A stretch of DNA of 64,000 nucleotides, from positions 124,001 through 188,000 of the forward strand of contig JAGARN010000010.1 of assembly GCA_017622235.1 (NCBI GenBank), given 5' to 3'. This DNA is from Spirochaetaceae bacterium (GTDB lineage Bacteria; Spirochaetota; Spirochaetia; Treponematales; Treponemataceae). Below, piece by piece: positions 9,113 to 17,292 of this stretch. The notes under the pieces are model-generated. The model was not told the DNA's origin, did no database searches, and saw only the letters and a program-made list of their open reading frames with translations. The position numbers and the translations under genes are program-made. Numbering within the stretch: position 1 is the stretch's first letter; the number at the start of each line of letters is the position of its first letter.

Positions 9113-10137
9113 TGGCAACTTCTTCTTTGTATCTCTTTACAGGCCCAGAACTTGGTGAAAAAAAAGACGCAATAGAAAATCTTCGTATTCAATCACGTAA
9201 GCGTCTTGGGCAATTAGATGAACATATTTTTTATGTTGCAGAAACAAGAATTCAAGATGTTATGGAGCTTTTGCTTAACGGTTCTTTGTTCGCTTCTGCA
9301 AGATTTATTGTTTTAAACGGTGCAGAACAGATTAAGAAAAAAGAAGACATAGAACTGATTTCTAAATGGTTTACTTCAGTCGAAAAAAATTCTGAGGATT
9401 CATCTGTTTTGATTTTGGTTTCAGATGAAAACTCTTGCGATAAAAAACTTGAATCCATTGTTCCAAAAGAAAACAAACGTATTTTTTGGGAAATGTTTGA
9501 TAACCGCAAAGAGCAATGGGTTGCAGACTTTTTTAAACGAAACGGTTACTCTATTTCTTCCGAGGCGATTGAATTACTTCTGGACATGGTAGAAAACAAT
9601 ACGGATGCATTGCGTAGTGAATGTTCCCGATTTTTCCTTTGTTTTGAGCCTGGACACAGAGTTTCTTGTGATGATGTAGAGAAAATTCTTGTAAGTAATC
9701 GGCAGGAATCGGCATTTACTTTGTTTGAAGGGATGTGTGATTCTTCAAAGAATTTGCAAGCAAGATTTGAAAATGCTTTAATTGTGCTACAAAAACTTAG
9801 AATGTCTAAAGAATCTTCGGGAGTGCAGTTATTAGCTGTTTTGGCATATTGTTTTAGACGCTTAAAATTGTGGCATATTATAACGCAAGAAAACCCTTAT
9901 CCTTCAGATTTTGATTTAAAGATAAAAGGTTTTTCTTCAAAAAAAGCTCAAAGCCAATATCGTTCAGGAGCAAAACTTTGGGATATAAAATCTGTTTCTA
10001 AAATATTGGCGATGATTGCAAAAACCGATATGGATATACGCAGCTCTGGGACTATGCTAGAAGATGTTAAATTGCAGGTTTTGTTATATTCTATCATCAA
10101 AAAAAATGGGGAACCAATACAAGACTATATTTGTTGA
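9112..10137 (+). CDS. holA: DNA polymerase III delta subunit
   Basis: Clamp-loader subunit that opens the beta clamp. 341 residues from ATG 9112, which overlaps the lexA stop by one base. The N-terminus SLYLFTGPELGEKKDAI matches the HolA pattern (hydrophobic strand, G-x-E, then helix), and the pieces ELLLDMVENNTDALRSEC and the C-terminal helical collar with DMDIRSSG are typical of the family. Sequence conservation of HolA is low, so the assignment rests on these blocks and the length. Confidence 0.88.
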   Translation: MATSSLYLFTGPELGEKKDAIENLRIQSRKRLGQLDEHIFYVAETRIQDVMELLLNGSLFASARFIVLNGAEQIKKKEDIELISKWFTSVEKNSEDSSVLILVSDENSCDKKLESIVPKENKRIFWEMFDNRKEQWVADFFKRNGYSISSEAIELLLDMVENNTDALRSECSRFFLCFEPGHRVSCDDVEKILVSNRQESAFTLFEGMCDSSKNLQARFENALIVLQKLRMSKESSGVQLLAVLAYCFRRLKLWHIITQENPYPSDFDLKIKGFSSKKAQSQYRSGAKLWDIKSVSKILAMIAKTDMDIRSSGTMLEDVKLQVLLYSIIKKNGEPIQDYIC

Positions 10138-10290
10138 ATTATTGGTTTTAAATACTTCTGAAAAAGTTAAAATTTTATGATACAATCCCTTTACCCTATG
10201 GCAAAACTGTAGTAAACTTAACAAATTGAAGTAGGACTGTTGTGTCGCTAGGCGGATTAAAATGTCCTATCTAAAAAATCTGGAGAATAT
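10138..10290 (+). promoter_or_regulatory. liv operon leader with putative promoter and stem-loop
   Basis: This 153-bp gap lies upstream of livH. A plausible promoter is TGAAAA-17 nt-TACAAT around 10158-10186. Further down, TAGGAC (10232-10237) and GTCCTA (10264-10269) form a perfect 6-bp stem enclosing 26 nt, which itself contains CGC/GCG. The structure ends 21 nt before ATG 10291, with GGAG as the ribosome-binding site. It does not match a riboswitch I know, and no T-run terminator follows it. Confidence 0.4.
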
Positions 10291-11190
10291 ATGGATAACG
10301 GAAGTCTTTTCCTTCAGCAATTAATTAATGGGCTTTCTCTAGGCAGTATTTATGCTCTAATTGCTCTTGGATATACCATGGTGTACGGAATCGTAAAACT
10401 TATTAACTTTGCACATGGCGATATTTTGATGGTGGGTGCGTATTCTGGTTATTTTGTTTTAATGCAGTTTGGTACAACTCCTGTGGGAATGTTATTAGCT
10501 TTTATTTTCGCTATGTTTGTTTGTGCAATTTTGTCAATTTTGATGGAACGCTTTGCTTATCGTCCTTTGCGTCAAGCTCCAAGACTTAACTCTTTGATAA
10601 CAGCTATAGCAATTTCATTGATTTTACAAAATGGTGCTAGAGTTTTACCTTTTATTGGACCAAATCCTAGGCAGTATCCAACAATGAAGACTGTGAACTT
10701 ATCATTTGGGATGCTTTCTATTTCAAATATACAGCTAATTGTAATTTTGCTTTCAGCTGTATTGATGTTGATTCTAAATTACATAATTAACTATACAAAG
10801 ACAGGAAAAGCAATGCGAGCAGTCTCCTATGATTTGCAGGCGGCAAGTTTAATGGGCATTTCTGTTAATCGCACAATATCTTTTACTTTTGCATTAGGTG
10901 CTGTTCTAGCTGCTGCCGGTGGCGTTTTGTATGCAACTGCTTATCCTCAGATAGCACCTACAATGGGTACGATGCCGGGTTTGAAAGCCTTCGTTGCCGC
11001 CGTTCTTGGCGGAATAGGTTCTGTTCCAGGTGCAATGCTTGGTGGCTATATTCTTGGTATCGCGGAAACTTTAACAAAAGGATTTATTTCATCACAGTTT
11101 GCAGATGCAATATCTTTTTCAATATTGATTATCATTCTTTTGGTAAAACCCACTGGAATTATGGGTGAAAAAACAAGGGTAAAGGTTTAG
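10291..11190 (+). CDS. livH: Branched-chain amino acid ABC transporter permease LivH
   Basis: Inner-membrane permease of the high-affinity Leu/Ile/Val (HAAT) transporter. 299 residues with about eight hydrophobic segments. The N-terminus QQLINGLSLGSIYALIALGY and the block INFAHGDILMVGAY are hallmarks of LivH, and FVAAVLGGIGSVPGAMLGG is the permease loop that contacts the ATPases. GGAG precedes ATG 10291. First gene of livHMGF; the usual periplasmic binding protein LivK/J is not present on either side of the operon in this window. Confidence 0.95.
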   Translation: MDNGSLFLQQLINGLSLGSIYALIALGYTMVYGIVKLINFAHGDILMVGAYSGYFVLMQFGTTPVGMLLAFIFAMFVCAILSILMERFAYRPLRQAPRLNSLITAIAISLILQNGARVLPFIGPNPRQYPTMKTVNLSFGMLSISNIQLIVILLSAVLMLILNYIINYTKTGKAMRAVSYDLQAASLMGISVNRTISFTFALGAVLAAAGGVLYATAYPQIAPTMGTMPGLKAFVAAVLGGIGSVPGAMLGGYILGIAETLTKGFISSQFADAISFSILIIILLVKPTGIMGEKTRVKV

Positions 11191-11200
11191 GGGGTAGGCT

Positions 11201-12205
11201 ATGAAGAATAAGATTTTTCGTAATATGCTAATTCCTGGGTGTTTTGCCCTTGTGGTGATTTTTGTTCCTGGAATATTGATTTCTTTTGGTGTTATAGATG
11301 CCTATACTGCACAGATTTTTACCTTAGCAGGTATTAATGCAATTATGGCTATCAGTGTAAATGTTGTTTGCGGTATAACTGGTCAGCTTTCTTTGGGACA
11401 AGCTGGTTTTATGGCAATAGGCTCATACACTACGATTATTTTGACTCAAACAGTAGGTTTGCCTATGCCATTAAGTATTATTATAGCAGTCTTGGTTACG
11501 GTTATCTTTGGCATTCTTATTGGATTTCCTACGCTTAAACTTCAGGGAGATTATCTTGCTATTGTAACACTTGGATTCGGAGAAATAATTCGTGTTGTAT
11601 TGGTAAATCTTAAATCCATAACTGGTGGAGCAAATGGTTTGCGATTTACAACAATTTTGGCTGCTCGAGCGGATTATGCCTACTTCCTTATAATAGGAAT
11701 GTTGGTGTTGGTTATTGTTCTGTTGCAAAATTTTGTTCGTTCAACCTATGGTCGTGCAATTCTTGCTGTGCGAGAAGATGAGATAGCTGCAAATTCTACT
11801 GGAATTGATGTGTTTAAGTACAAGATGATAGGTTTTGCAGTTGCATCTGCAATAGCTGGTCTTGGTGGGGCATTGTATGCACCATTTATTGGTTTTGTGA
11901 AACCTGATATGGCTTCGTTTAACAGAAGTATAGATTATCTAATTTTTGTTGTTTTAGGTGGAATGGGTTCTGTAACAGGTTCAGTTATAGCAGCTTTTGT
12001 GTTATCCACGCTACAAGAAGTTTTGCGATTCCTTCAGGATTTCCGTTTGCTAATTTACCCACTGATTTTGATATTTGTAATGTTGTTCCGACCACAAGGA
12101 CTTTTTGGAATGAAAGAAATCTCTTTTGTCAAACTTTGGGATAAATTTGTTGCTTTAATCCAACAACGGAAGAATCCTGTTCCTCAGGGAGAAAACAATG
12201 GCTAA
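11201..12205 (+). CDS. livM: Branched-chain amino acid ABC transporter permease LivM
   Basis: Second permease of the Liv transporter, 334 residues and strongly hydrophobic. Diagnostic blocks are NVVCGITGQLSLGQAGFMAIG, FPTLKLQGDYLAIVTLGFGEIIR, AVREDEIAANSTGID and the permease loop FVVLGGMGSVTGSVIAA. The start ATG 11201 follows GGGGGTAGGCT. The reading frame overlaps livG by 8 nt, consistent with translational coupling within the operon. Confidence 0.95.
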   Translation: MKNKIFRNMLIPGCFALVVIFVPGILISFGVIDAYTAQIFTLAGINAIMAISVNVVCGITGQLSLGQAGFMAIGSYTTIILTQTVGLPMPLSIIIAVLVTVIFGILIGFPTLKLQGDYLAIVTLGFGEIIRVVLVNLKSITGGANGLRFTTILAARADYAYFLIIGMLVLVIVLLQNFVRSTYGRAILAVREDEIAANSTGIDVFKYKMIGFAVASAIAGLGGALYAPFIGFVKPDMASFNRSIDYLIFVVLGGMGSVTGSVIAAFVLSTLQEVLRFLQDFRLLIYPLILIFVMLFRPQGLFGMKEISFVKLWDKFVALIQQRKNPVPQGENNG

Positions 12206-13007
12206 CGATAAGAGAAAAATTTTACAAGCTAACAATATATCCATTGTGTTTGGCGGTTTAAGAGCAGTTAATGATTTTTCTTGCGATTTGTATGAGGGTG
12301 ATTTAGTTGGACTTATTGGTCCTAACGGTGCCGGAAAAACAACAGTTTTTAATATGCTTTCAGGAATTTATGTTCCTACAGAAGGTGAAATTGATTACTG
12401 GGATCGTTCAGGGAAAGTTCATGTGGCATCTAAAAAGACTCCGGCTCAACTTAATCGAATTGGTATTGCTAGAACTTTTCAGAATATTCGGTTGTTTAAT
12501 CAACTTACGGTGGCAGATAATGTGCGTATAGCATTGCATAGTCAGCGAAAGGTTTCGCCGCTGGATGTTTTGTTCCGCACGCCACGGTTTCGCCGTGATG
12601 AAAATATGATGACAGAAAAGGTTAATCAACTGCTTCAACTTTTCAAAATAGAAGAAAAGAAAGATGAGTTAGCTTCAAACTTGCCCTATGGCGAACAACG
12701 TAAGCTTGAAATTGTGCGAGCTTTGGCGGCGAATCCTGTACTCTTGCTTTTAGATGAGCCTGCTGCAGGAATGAATCCTCAAGAAACTGATGAATTAATG
12801 AAGTTGATTGCATTTATTCGCAAAGAGTTTAATTTAACGATTTTACTTATTGAACATGATATGCATCTTGTTATGGGAATTTGTGAACGGATTATGGTAC
12901 TTGATTATGGAAGGATAATTGCAAATGGTTCGCCAGAAGAAATTAAGAATAATCCGGATGTAATTAAAGCATATCTTGGCTCAGAAAATGTTCAAGGGGG
13001 CGAATAA
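12198..13007 (+). CDS. livG: Branched-chain amino acid ABC transporter ATP-binding protein LivG
   Basis: Cytoplasmic ATPase of the Liv transporter, 269 residues. Walker A GPNGAGKTT, a LivG-type inserted segment after the Q-loop (TFQNIRLFNQLTVADNV), ABC signature in LPYGEQRKLEIVRAL (a common LivG variant of LSGGQ), Walker B LLLDEPAAGM and the H-loop in LLIEHDMHLVM are all intact. It overlaps livM by 8 nt and shares one stop/start base with livF (TAATG). Confidence 0.96.
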   Translation: MANDKRKILQANNISIVFGGLRAVNDFSCDLYEGDLVGLIGPNGAGKTTVFNMLSGIYVPTEGEIDYWDRSGKVHVASKKTPAQLNRIGIARTFQNIRLFNQLTVADNVRIALHSQRKVSPLDVLFRTPRFRRDENMMTEKVNQLLQLFKIEEKKDELASNLPYGEQRKLEIVRALAANPVLLLLDEPAAGMNPQETDELMKLIAFIRKEFNLTILLIEHDMHLVMGICERIMVLDYGRIIANGSPEEIKNNPDVIKAYLGSENVQGGE

Positions 13008-13711
13008 TGCTTAAAGTAAAAGATTTATCTGTTTCATATGGTGCAATAAAGGCTTTGCGTGGAGTTTCTTTTGAGGTAAAGCAAGGAGAAATTATTACGC
13101 TAATTGGTTCAAATGGTGCAGGAAAAACTACTACTTTACATTCCATTTCTAATATAATTAAAAAATCTGGTGGTTCAGTTTTATTTAAAGGTGAAGATAT
13201 AACGTCTTTAGCTCCAGATATGATTGTTCGTCACGGTTTAATTCAAGTTCCAGAGGGTAGACGAATCTTTGCAAATCTTACGGTAAAAGAAAACCTAGAA
13301 ATGGGTGCTTTTACACGAAAAAATACCGTGGAAATAAAAAAAGATATGGAAAAGGTTTATGAACTTTTCCCAAGGCTCAAAGAAAGAATTAAACAGGTGG
13401 CAGGAACTCTTTCTGGTGGTGAACAACAAATGTTAGCAATGGGACGTGCACTTATGTCTAAGCCAGAATTGTTGTTGTTAGATGAACCCTCTATGGGTTT
13501 AGCTCCTATTCTTGTTGATGAAATTTTTTCGATTATCCAAGAAATTAACAAGGCTGGAACAACAATTTTGCTTGTGGAACAAAATGCATACAAGGCTCTT
13601 TCTATTGCAAACCGTGCTTACATTCTTGAAACTGGTTTGATTACAACAACTGGAAATGCTTTGGATTTGATAAAAGATGATGCGGTAAAAGCAGCATATT
13701 TAGGTGGTTAA
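13007..13711 (+). CDS. livF: Branched-chain amino acid ABC transporter ATP-binding protein LivF
   Basis: Second ATPase of the Liv transporter, 234 residues, the usual short LivF length. Walker A GSNGAGKTT, VPEGRRIFANLTVKENL, signature LSGGEQQMLAMGRAL, Walker B LLLDEPSMGLAP and LLVEQNAYKAL are present. It pairs with LivG to drive LivHM. After its stop, AATCCG (13731-13736) and CGGATT (13744-13749) form a small stem without a T-run, so transcription may continue into the CBS-ACT gene. Confidence 0.96.
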   Translation: MLKVKDLSVSYGAIKALRGVSFEVKQGEIITLIGSNGAGKTTTLHSISNIIKKSGGSVLFKGEDITSLAPDMIVRHGLIQVPEGRRIFANLTVKENLEMGAFTRKNTVEIKKDMEKVYELFPRLKERIKQVAGTLSGGEQQMLAMGRALMSKPELLLLDEPSMGLAPILVDEIFSIIQEINKAGTTILLVEQNAYKALSIANRAYILETGLITTTGNALDLIKDDAVKAAYLGG

Positions 13712-13792
13712 AGTTTTAATTATATTTAAAAATCCGTTGTATGCGGATTACTGTATTTTGTATTCAGTTTTGAATTGAAACAGGAGGAAACG

Positions 13793-14431
13793 ATGATTGT
13801 AGCGAATGTAATGACCAAAAACCCTGTTTTTGTCTCTCCAGAAATGTCTGTAAATGATGCTAGGGCTTTGATGACAAGAGAAAAAATCGGTAAGTTGCCG
13901 GTTTTAGACAAAAACAATCGGCTTGTTGGAATAATAACAAAAAAAGATTTAGTAAAAGCCGGTCCGTCTGCGGCAACAACCCTTGATATGTACGAAATAA
14001 GTTATTTGCTTTCAAAACTCAAAGTGGAAAAAGTTATGGAAAGAAATGTTTTGACCGTTCAGCAGACAGAGGTTGTAGAAGAAGCCGCTCGTGTTATGGC
14101 AGATTCTGATGTTGGTTGCTTACCAGTAATGAAAGGTGACTTACTTGTTGGAATAATAACAGAAACTGATTTATTCCGAGCTTTTGTTGATATGTTTGGG
14201 GCAAGACATGATGGTGTACGAGCAACTTTTGTACTTCAAGAACGGCCGGGTATGTTAGCGTATTTAGCAAGAGCTATTGCAGACCGACAAGGCAACATTG
14301 TTTCAATGGTTACATTTGACGGTGATGATTTAGCAACAAGGCGTTGTACTTGCAAAGTTTCTGGTCTTGATAAAGTTCAGATGAAAGAAATTTTGGAAGC
14401 AATAAATGCTATTCCAGAAGATATTCGTTAG
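13793..14431 (+). CDS. CBS-pair plus ACT domain protein
   Basis: 212 residues. Two CBS motifs (about 1-60 and 75-135) contain VANVMTKNPVFVSPEMSV and VMERNVLTVQQTEVVEEAARVM, each ending in VGIITKKDL or VGIITETDL. A C-terminal ACT-like domain (about 140-212) has ERPGMLAYLARAIADRQGNIV. CBS pairs usually bind adenine nucleotides and ACT domains usually bind amino acids, so a sensor of energy state and an amino acid is plausible. Position directly after livF makes branched-chain amino acids an attractive ligand, which is inference. Start ATG 13793 follows the strong AGGAGGAAACG. An earlier in-frame TTG at 13775 lacks such support. Confidence 0.85.
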   Translation: MIVANVMTKNPVFVSPEMSVNDARALMTREKIGKLPVLDKNNRLVGIITKKDLVKAGPSAATTLDMYEISYLLSKLKVEKVMERNVLTVQQTEVVEEAARVMADSDVGCLPVMKGDLLVGIITETDLFRAFVDMFGARHDGVRATFVLQERPGMLAYLARAIADRQGNIVSMVTFDGDDLATRRCTCKVSGLDKVQMKEILEAINAIPEDIR

Positions 14432-14445
14432 GTAGCTTATTGTAA

Positions 14446-14486
14446 AAAAAAGCGGAATCTCTGTTAAGAGTTTCCGCTTTTTAGGG
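14446..14486. terminator. Bidirectional rho-independent terminator
   Basis: AAAAGCGGAA (14448-14457) pairs with TTCCGCTTTT (14472-14481), with CTCT/AGAG extending the stem inside. A-runs and T-runs flank it on the two sides, so it can end both the CBS-ACT gene and the convergent hsp20 gene. Confidence 0.88.
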
Positions 14487-14495
14487 TAAACAAAA

Positions 14496-14930
14496 TTACT
14501 TAGTGTTTATAGTAATCTGTTTGCTTTTTGTTTCAGGCATACGTGGTATGTCTATCGTTAGTACGCCACTCTTAAATTCAGCGGATACCTTATCTGAGTC
14601 AATGTCTTGTGGCAATGTGAAATGCCTGCTAAAGGACATTGAGCGGCGTTCCCGAATGAGCCATTCTCCTTCTTTTTTTTCTTCTTTCTTTTCTTCTCTC
14701 TTTGAAGAAATTGAAAGAACCCTGTCTTTTAGGCTAATTTCAATATCCTTGTCGGACATACCTGGTAAGTCCATGTCTAAAATATAGGCATTAGGAGTTT
14801 CTCTTACGTCAACCTTTGGGTTCACAATAGCAGGGGTAGCCTGTGAAGGAGAGAAATCTGCTAAATTCCTGTCAATTACATCGAATAAATCTGATGTAAA
14901 CCGTGGGTTAAAAAATGCTAAAGAGTTCAT
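14496..14930 (-). CDS. Small heat shock protein, Hsp20/alpha-crystallin family
   Basis: ATP-independent holdase chaperone, 144 residues. The alpha-crystallin domain runs from about residue 35 to 135: VDVRETPNAYILDMDLPGM, then ISLKDRVLSISSKREEKKEE, RRSMSFSRHFTLP, AEFKSGVLTIDIPR, ending in SKQITI. The start is set at 14930 because GGAGG lies 6 nt upstream; the frame is open 16 codons further. A sigma70-like promoter lies at 14993-15021. The canonical CIRCE operator was not seen. Confidence 0.93.
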   Translation of the reverse strand: MNSLAFFNPRFTSDLFDVIDRNLADFSPSQATPAIVNPKVDVRETPNAYILDMDLPGMSDKDIEISLKDRVLSISSKREEKKEEKKEGEWLIRERRSMSFSRHFTLPQDIDSDKVSAEFKSGVLTIDIPRMPETKSKQITINTK

Positions 14931-14992
14931 GTTATACCTCCATATTTTGTTTTGTTGCAGTTTTACTGCTGGCTTCAAAGCCTTACACTTTA

Positions 14993-15021
14993 AACATAGC
15001 AGAATTCATGCCAACTTTCAA
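14993..15021 (-). promoter_or_regulatory. hsp20 promoter
   Basis: On the minus strand: TTGAAA (15021-15016), 17-nt spacer, TATGTT (14998-14993), about 60 nt upstream of the hsp20 start. It looks like a sigma70 site; the upstream C of the heat-shock sigma -35 box is absent. Confidence 0.55.
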
Positions 15022-15093
15022 AAAACCTTGTAAAATTTACTTGTTTTTGTTAAATTGTTGCAATATAAGGAATTAATCTTATATGGTAATGTG

Positions 15094-15125
15094 TAGTTTT
15101 CTAATTACTCTATGATAGAAAACTA
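15094..15125. repeat. Perfect 10-bp inverted repeat in the hsp20 / 15.3-kb divergent region
   Basis: TAGTTTTCTA (15094-15103) and TAGAAAACTA (15116-15125) are exact reverse complements 12 nt apart. This 346-bp gap (14931-15276) has divergent genes on both sides, so the repeat could be an operator for either. No open frame of interest is found in the gap. Confidence 0.6.
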
Positions 15126-15146
15126 ATAATTAAAGTATATTTCTTA

Positions 15147-15211
15147 AAATGTATCTAAAAACATCACTGTGTCATTTGGTAACGCTAATCTTGTGTCAAA
15201 ATGATACATTT
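15147..15211. repeat. 9-bp inverted repeat enclosing two TGTGTCA copies
   Basis: AAATGTATC (15147-15155) and GATACATTT (15203-15211) are exact reverse complements 47 nt apart. Between them TGTGTCA occurs twice (in TGTGTCATTTGG and TGTGTCAAAATG). It is adjacent to the promoter at 15242. Possible operator array; chance is hard to exclude in AT-rich DNA. Confidence 0.35.
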
Positions 15212-15241
15212 GTTTGGTATATATCCAAAAATTTGGTGGTG

Positions 15242-15271
15242 TTGATTTTTTACTGCTAAGCAGTGTATTAT
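15242..15271 (+). promoter_or_regulatory. Promoter, predicted leaderless
   Basis: TTGATT (15242-15247), 18-nt spacer, TATTAT (15266-15271), then 5 nt to ATG 15277 or 8 nt to ATG 15280. No ribosome-binding site separates them. Confidence 0.6.
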
Positions 15272-15276
15272 GTTGA

Positions 15277-16782
15277 ATGATGGATGTTTTGCCAGAAAAC
15301 CTATTAACTCAATTTTTAAGAACTCAATGTGGTCCTTTTACGGTCAAGGAAATCGTATCAGGTTTATCTACCGTGGGTTTAAAAGTGCAAGAGCAAGAGA
15401 TTCAAGGTTTTTTGGATTCCAACCCCTCTGTTTTTGTTCTTCAAGATGGAACATACGTTACTAGAGCTGGGGCATTTACAGACTCATTTTTTTCGATAAA
15501 GCCACACAAGTTTGAAGTACAAGGTGGATTTTTGTTACCAGGGCATAGGTGTATTCCTTTTGTGGATTCAGAAAATGTATCTGGAACAATAGATTTTTTG
15601 TATGGTAATGTTTTGTTACCACATAAAGTTATGGAATTCCAAGTTCGAGATGTTTTGCCACTGTTTACGCTTTTTGGAGAAGAATATGCTCTTCAATATA
15701 TGATGGCAGACCCAGCTTGCGACAAAATAGACTTTTCTGGTTACGATGAGGAAATTCCACAAAAGGTAAAACTTACCGTAACAGATATGTCTGCGGTATA
15801 TGTTGATTGCGATTTTAAGAACGGAGATGTTTTTTTGGCTACCGTTGTAGATTGGGATAAATCAATAGTGAAAATACATCCATTGCATGAATATAAAACT
15901 TCGCCCTTTGAACAGTTGCCCTTGGACAAAAAGCGTACGAAATGGTATGATTTGCTTGAAGAAGCGTTGTTGGATAGTTTCAATATTTATGGACCATGTG
16001 TTTCTATAGAAGATCAGTTGGCAAAGGTTTTTTTTACTTACCATGAGCGACTTTGTGTACCGAGCTGCGGTACAATAGAACAGGGGCTTAAATATTTTAG
16101 AAAAGTTGGTTTAGAGTTGTATGGAGTAGAAACTCGGCTTTGGTTCAAAGGGCAAGATGTTCCGGCTGTAGGTGCCTGGATGTTAGCAGGGTCAGAAGAA
16201 GTAGATTCTGCGCCGCAAAGCAAGAGTCATATTTATGGAACAATTCCTTATTCTCCGGTTGACTTTCCGTTACTAAAAACCATTGTGGATTCATTTATTT
16301 TGGATTTGCTGTACCAAAAACGCAACAAAGAAGACATTTCTGTAAAAGATTTGTTGCCAGAAAGTTGCAATGTTACAGAGAGTCAGCTTAGGCGAATGAA
16401 CAAATTCCTTTCTTCGCGAAAAGAGCAGCTTGAAAAAGAATATAATTGGTTTGCTGATTTTGAGTTAGGCGAAATTAGACACTCTTTGCTGATTTTGCAC
16501 CAAAAAATTGCTTTGTTGATTTTTGAACTAGATTCAGCCACCTTTGCTTTGGAATCTATGCCGCAACAACCTTTGGTAATTTTGACTCAGTTATTAAGCC
16601 ATGCTCGTGTAATGTTGGAAACTTTGTTGCATAGTGGTAATGATGAATTCAGTAAAGAAGAAATTCAAAATTTCGCTGCTTCTTTAGAAGGAATGGAATA
16701 CAATTTTGAAGGTGTTTCTTTAGAACTTAAAAGTGCTTTAGAGGTACAACGTAAAAAGCAATTTTCCATTGTGAAAAAATAA
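15277..16782 (+). CDS. Uncharacterised 501-residue protein upstream of ptsN
   Basis: I do not recognise a named family. The first ~70 residues look like a small helical or winged-helix module (helix, LSTVGLKVQEQEIQGFL, then VFVLQDGTYVTR, reminiscent of the HTH at the start of HARE-HTH-like proteins); the middle is beta-rich, and residues from about 370 on are mostly helical. There is no signal peptide or membrane segment, so it should be cytoplasmic. Either ATG 15277 or 15280 can be the start. The ptsN-like gene follows after 19 nt with its own ribosome-binding site, so the two are likely cotranscribed. Confidence 0.78.
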   Translation: MMDVLPENLLTQFLRTQCGPFTVKEIVSGLSTVGLKVQEQEIQGFLDSNPSVFVLQDGTYVTRAGAFTDSFFSIKPHKFEVQGGFLLPGHRCIPFVDSENVSGTIDFLYGNVLLPHKVMEFQVRDVLPLFTLFGEEYALQYMMADPACDKIDFSGYDEEIPQKVKLTVTDMSAVYVDCDFKNGDVFLATVVDWDKSIVKIHPLHEYKTSPFEQLPLDKKRTKWYDLLEEALLDSFNIYGPCVSIEDQLAKVFFTYHERLCVPSCGTIEQGLKYFRKVGLELYGVETRLWFKGQDVPAVGAWMLAGSEEVDSAPQSKSHIYGTIPYSPVDFPLLKTIVDSFILDLLYQKRNKEDISVKDLLPESCNVTESQLRRMNKFLSSRKEQLEKEYNWFADFELGEIRHSLLILHQKIALLIFELDSATFALESMPQQPLVILTQLLSHARVMLETLLHSGNDEFSKEEIQNFAASLEGMEYNFEGVSLELKSALEVQRKKQFSIVKK

Positions 16783-16801
16783 TAAGTCAGGGAGGTTGAC
16801 T

Positions 16802-17269
16802 ATGGAAAAGATTGATATATGCGAGTTAATAAAAAAGGGTGGAATTTTTTACGATGTAGAAGGTTCTACGCCGGAAGAAGTTTACAAAAATGTTTGTAAT
16901 GTTGTGGATTTACCAGAGGATTTATCTGGAGAAACTTTATTAAAAGAATTAGTGAATAGGGAACAGTTGATGAGTACAGCTGTTGGAAACGGTGTTGCTA
17001 TTCCCCATCCAAGACCTTTGCTTTTAACGAAGCCAGAATCGCAACGTATAATTCTGTGCTTTTCAAAAAAAGGCTTAGATATGAATGCTCCTGATGAGCG
17101 TCTTGTTACGTCTTTATTTATTCTTTTAACAAGCAGTCGCCAAGATCACTTAGAAATACTTTCAACGCTTGCTGATTTGTTCCAAAAGGTGGAAGTAAGG
17201 CGTGCTTTAGAACAGCAATTTCCAGAAAAAAAACTCTTTGCAGAGATCGAGAAATTTCAAAACAAATAA
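16802..17269 (+). CDS. PTS IIA-Ntr-type protein (PtsN-like)
   Basis: 155 residues of the mannitol/fructose-type EIIA fold. The phosphoacceptor is His69 in GNGVAIPHPR, and LLTSSRQDHLEILSTLADLF is a typical later block. No EIIB or EIIC is attached, as in regulatory PtsN proteins, so it probably takes phosphate from HPr and controls partners rather than transporting sugar. GGAGG lies 5 nt before ATG 16802; the earlier in-frame TTG at 16796 is on the ribosome-binding site. Treponemes are known to keep PtsN-like proteins with HPr and HprK. Confidence 0.88.
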   Translation: MEKIDICELIKKGGIFYDVEGSTPEEVYKNVCNVVDLPEDLSGETLLKELVNREQLMSTAVGNGVAIPHPRPLLLTKPESQRIILCFSKKGLDMNAPDERLVTSLFILLTSSRQDHLEILSTLADLFQKVEVRRALEQQFPEKKLFAEIEKFQNK

Positions 17270-17292
17270 ATTTATTAGCTAACTTGGAGTAA

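Noticed and set aside
14931..15276. CIRCE operator for hsp20
   Set aside because: The TTAGCACTC-N9-GAGTGCTAA pattern is absent.
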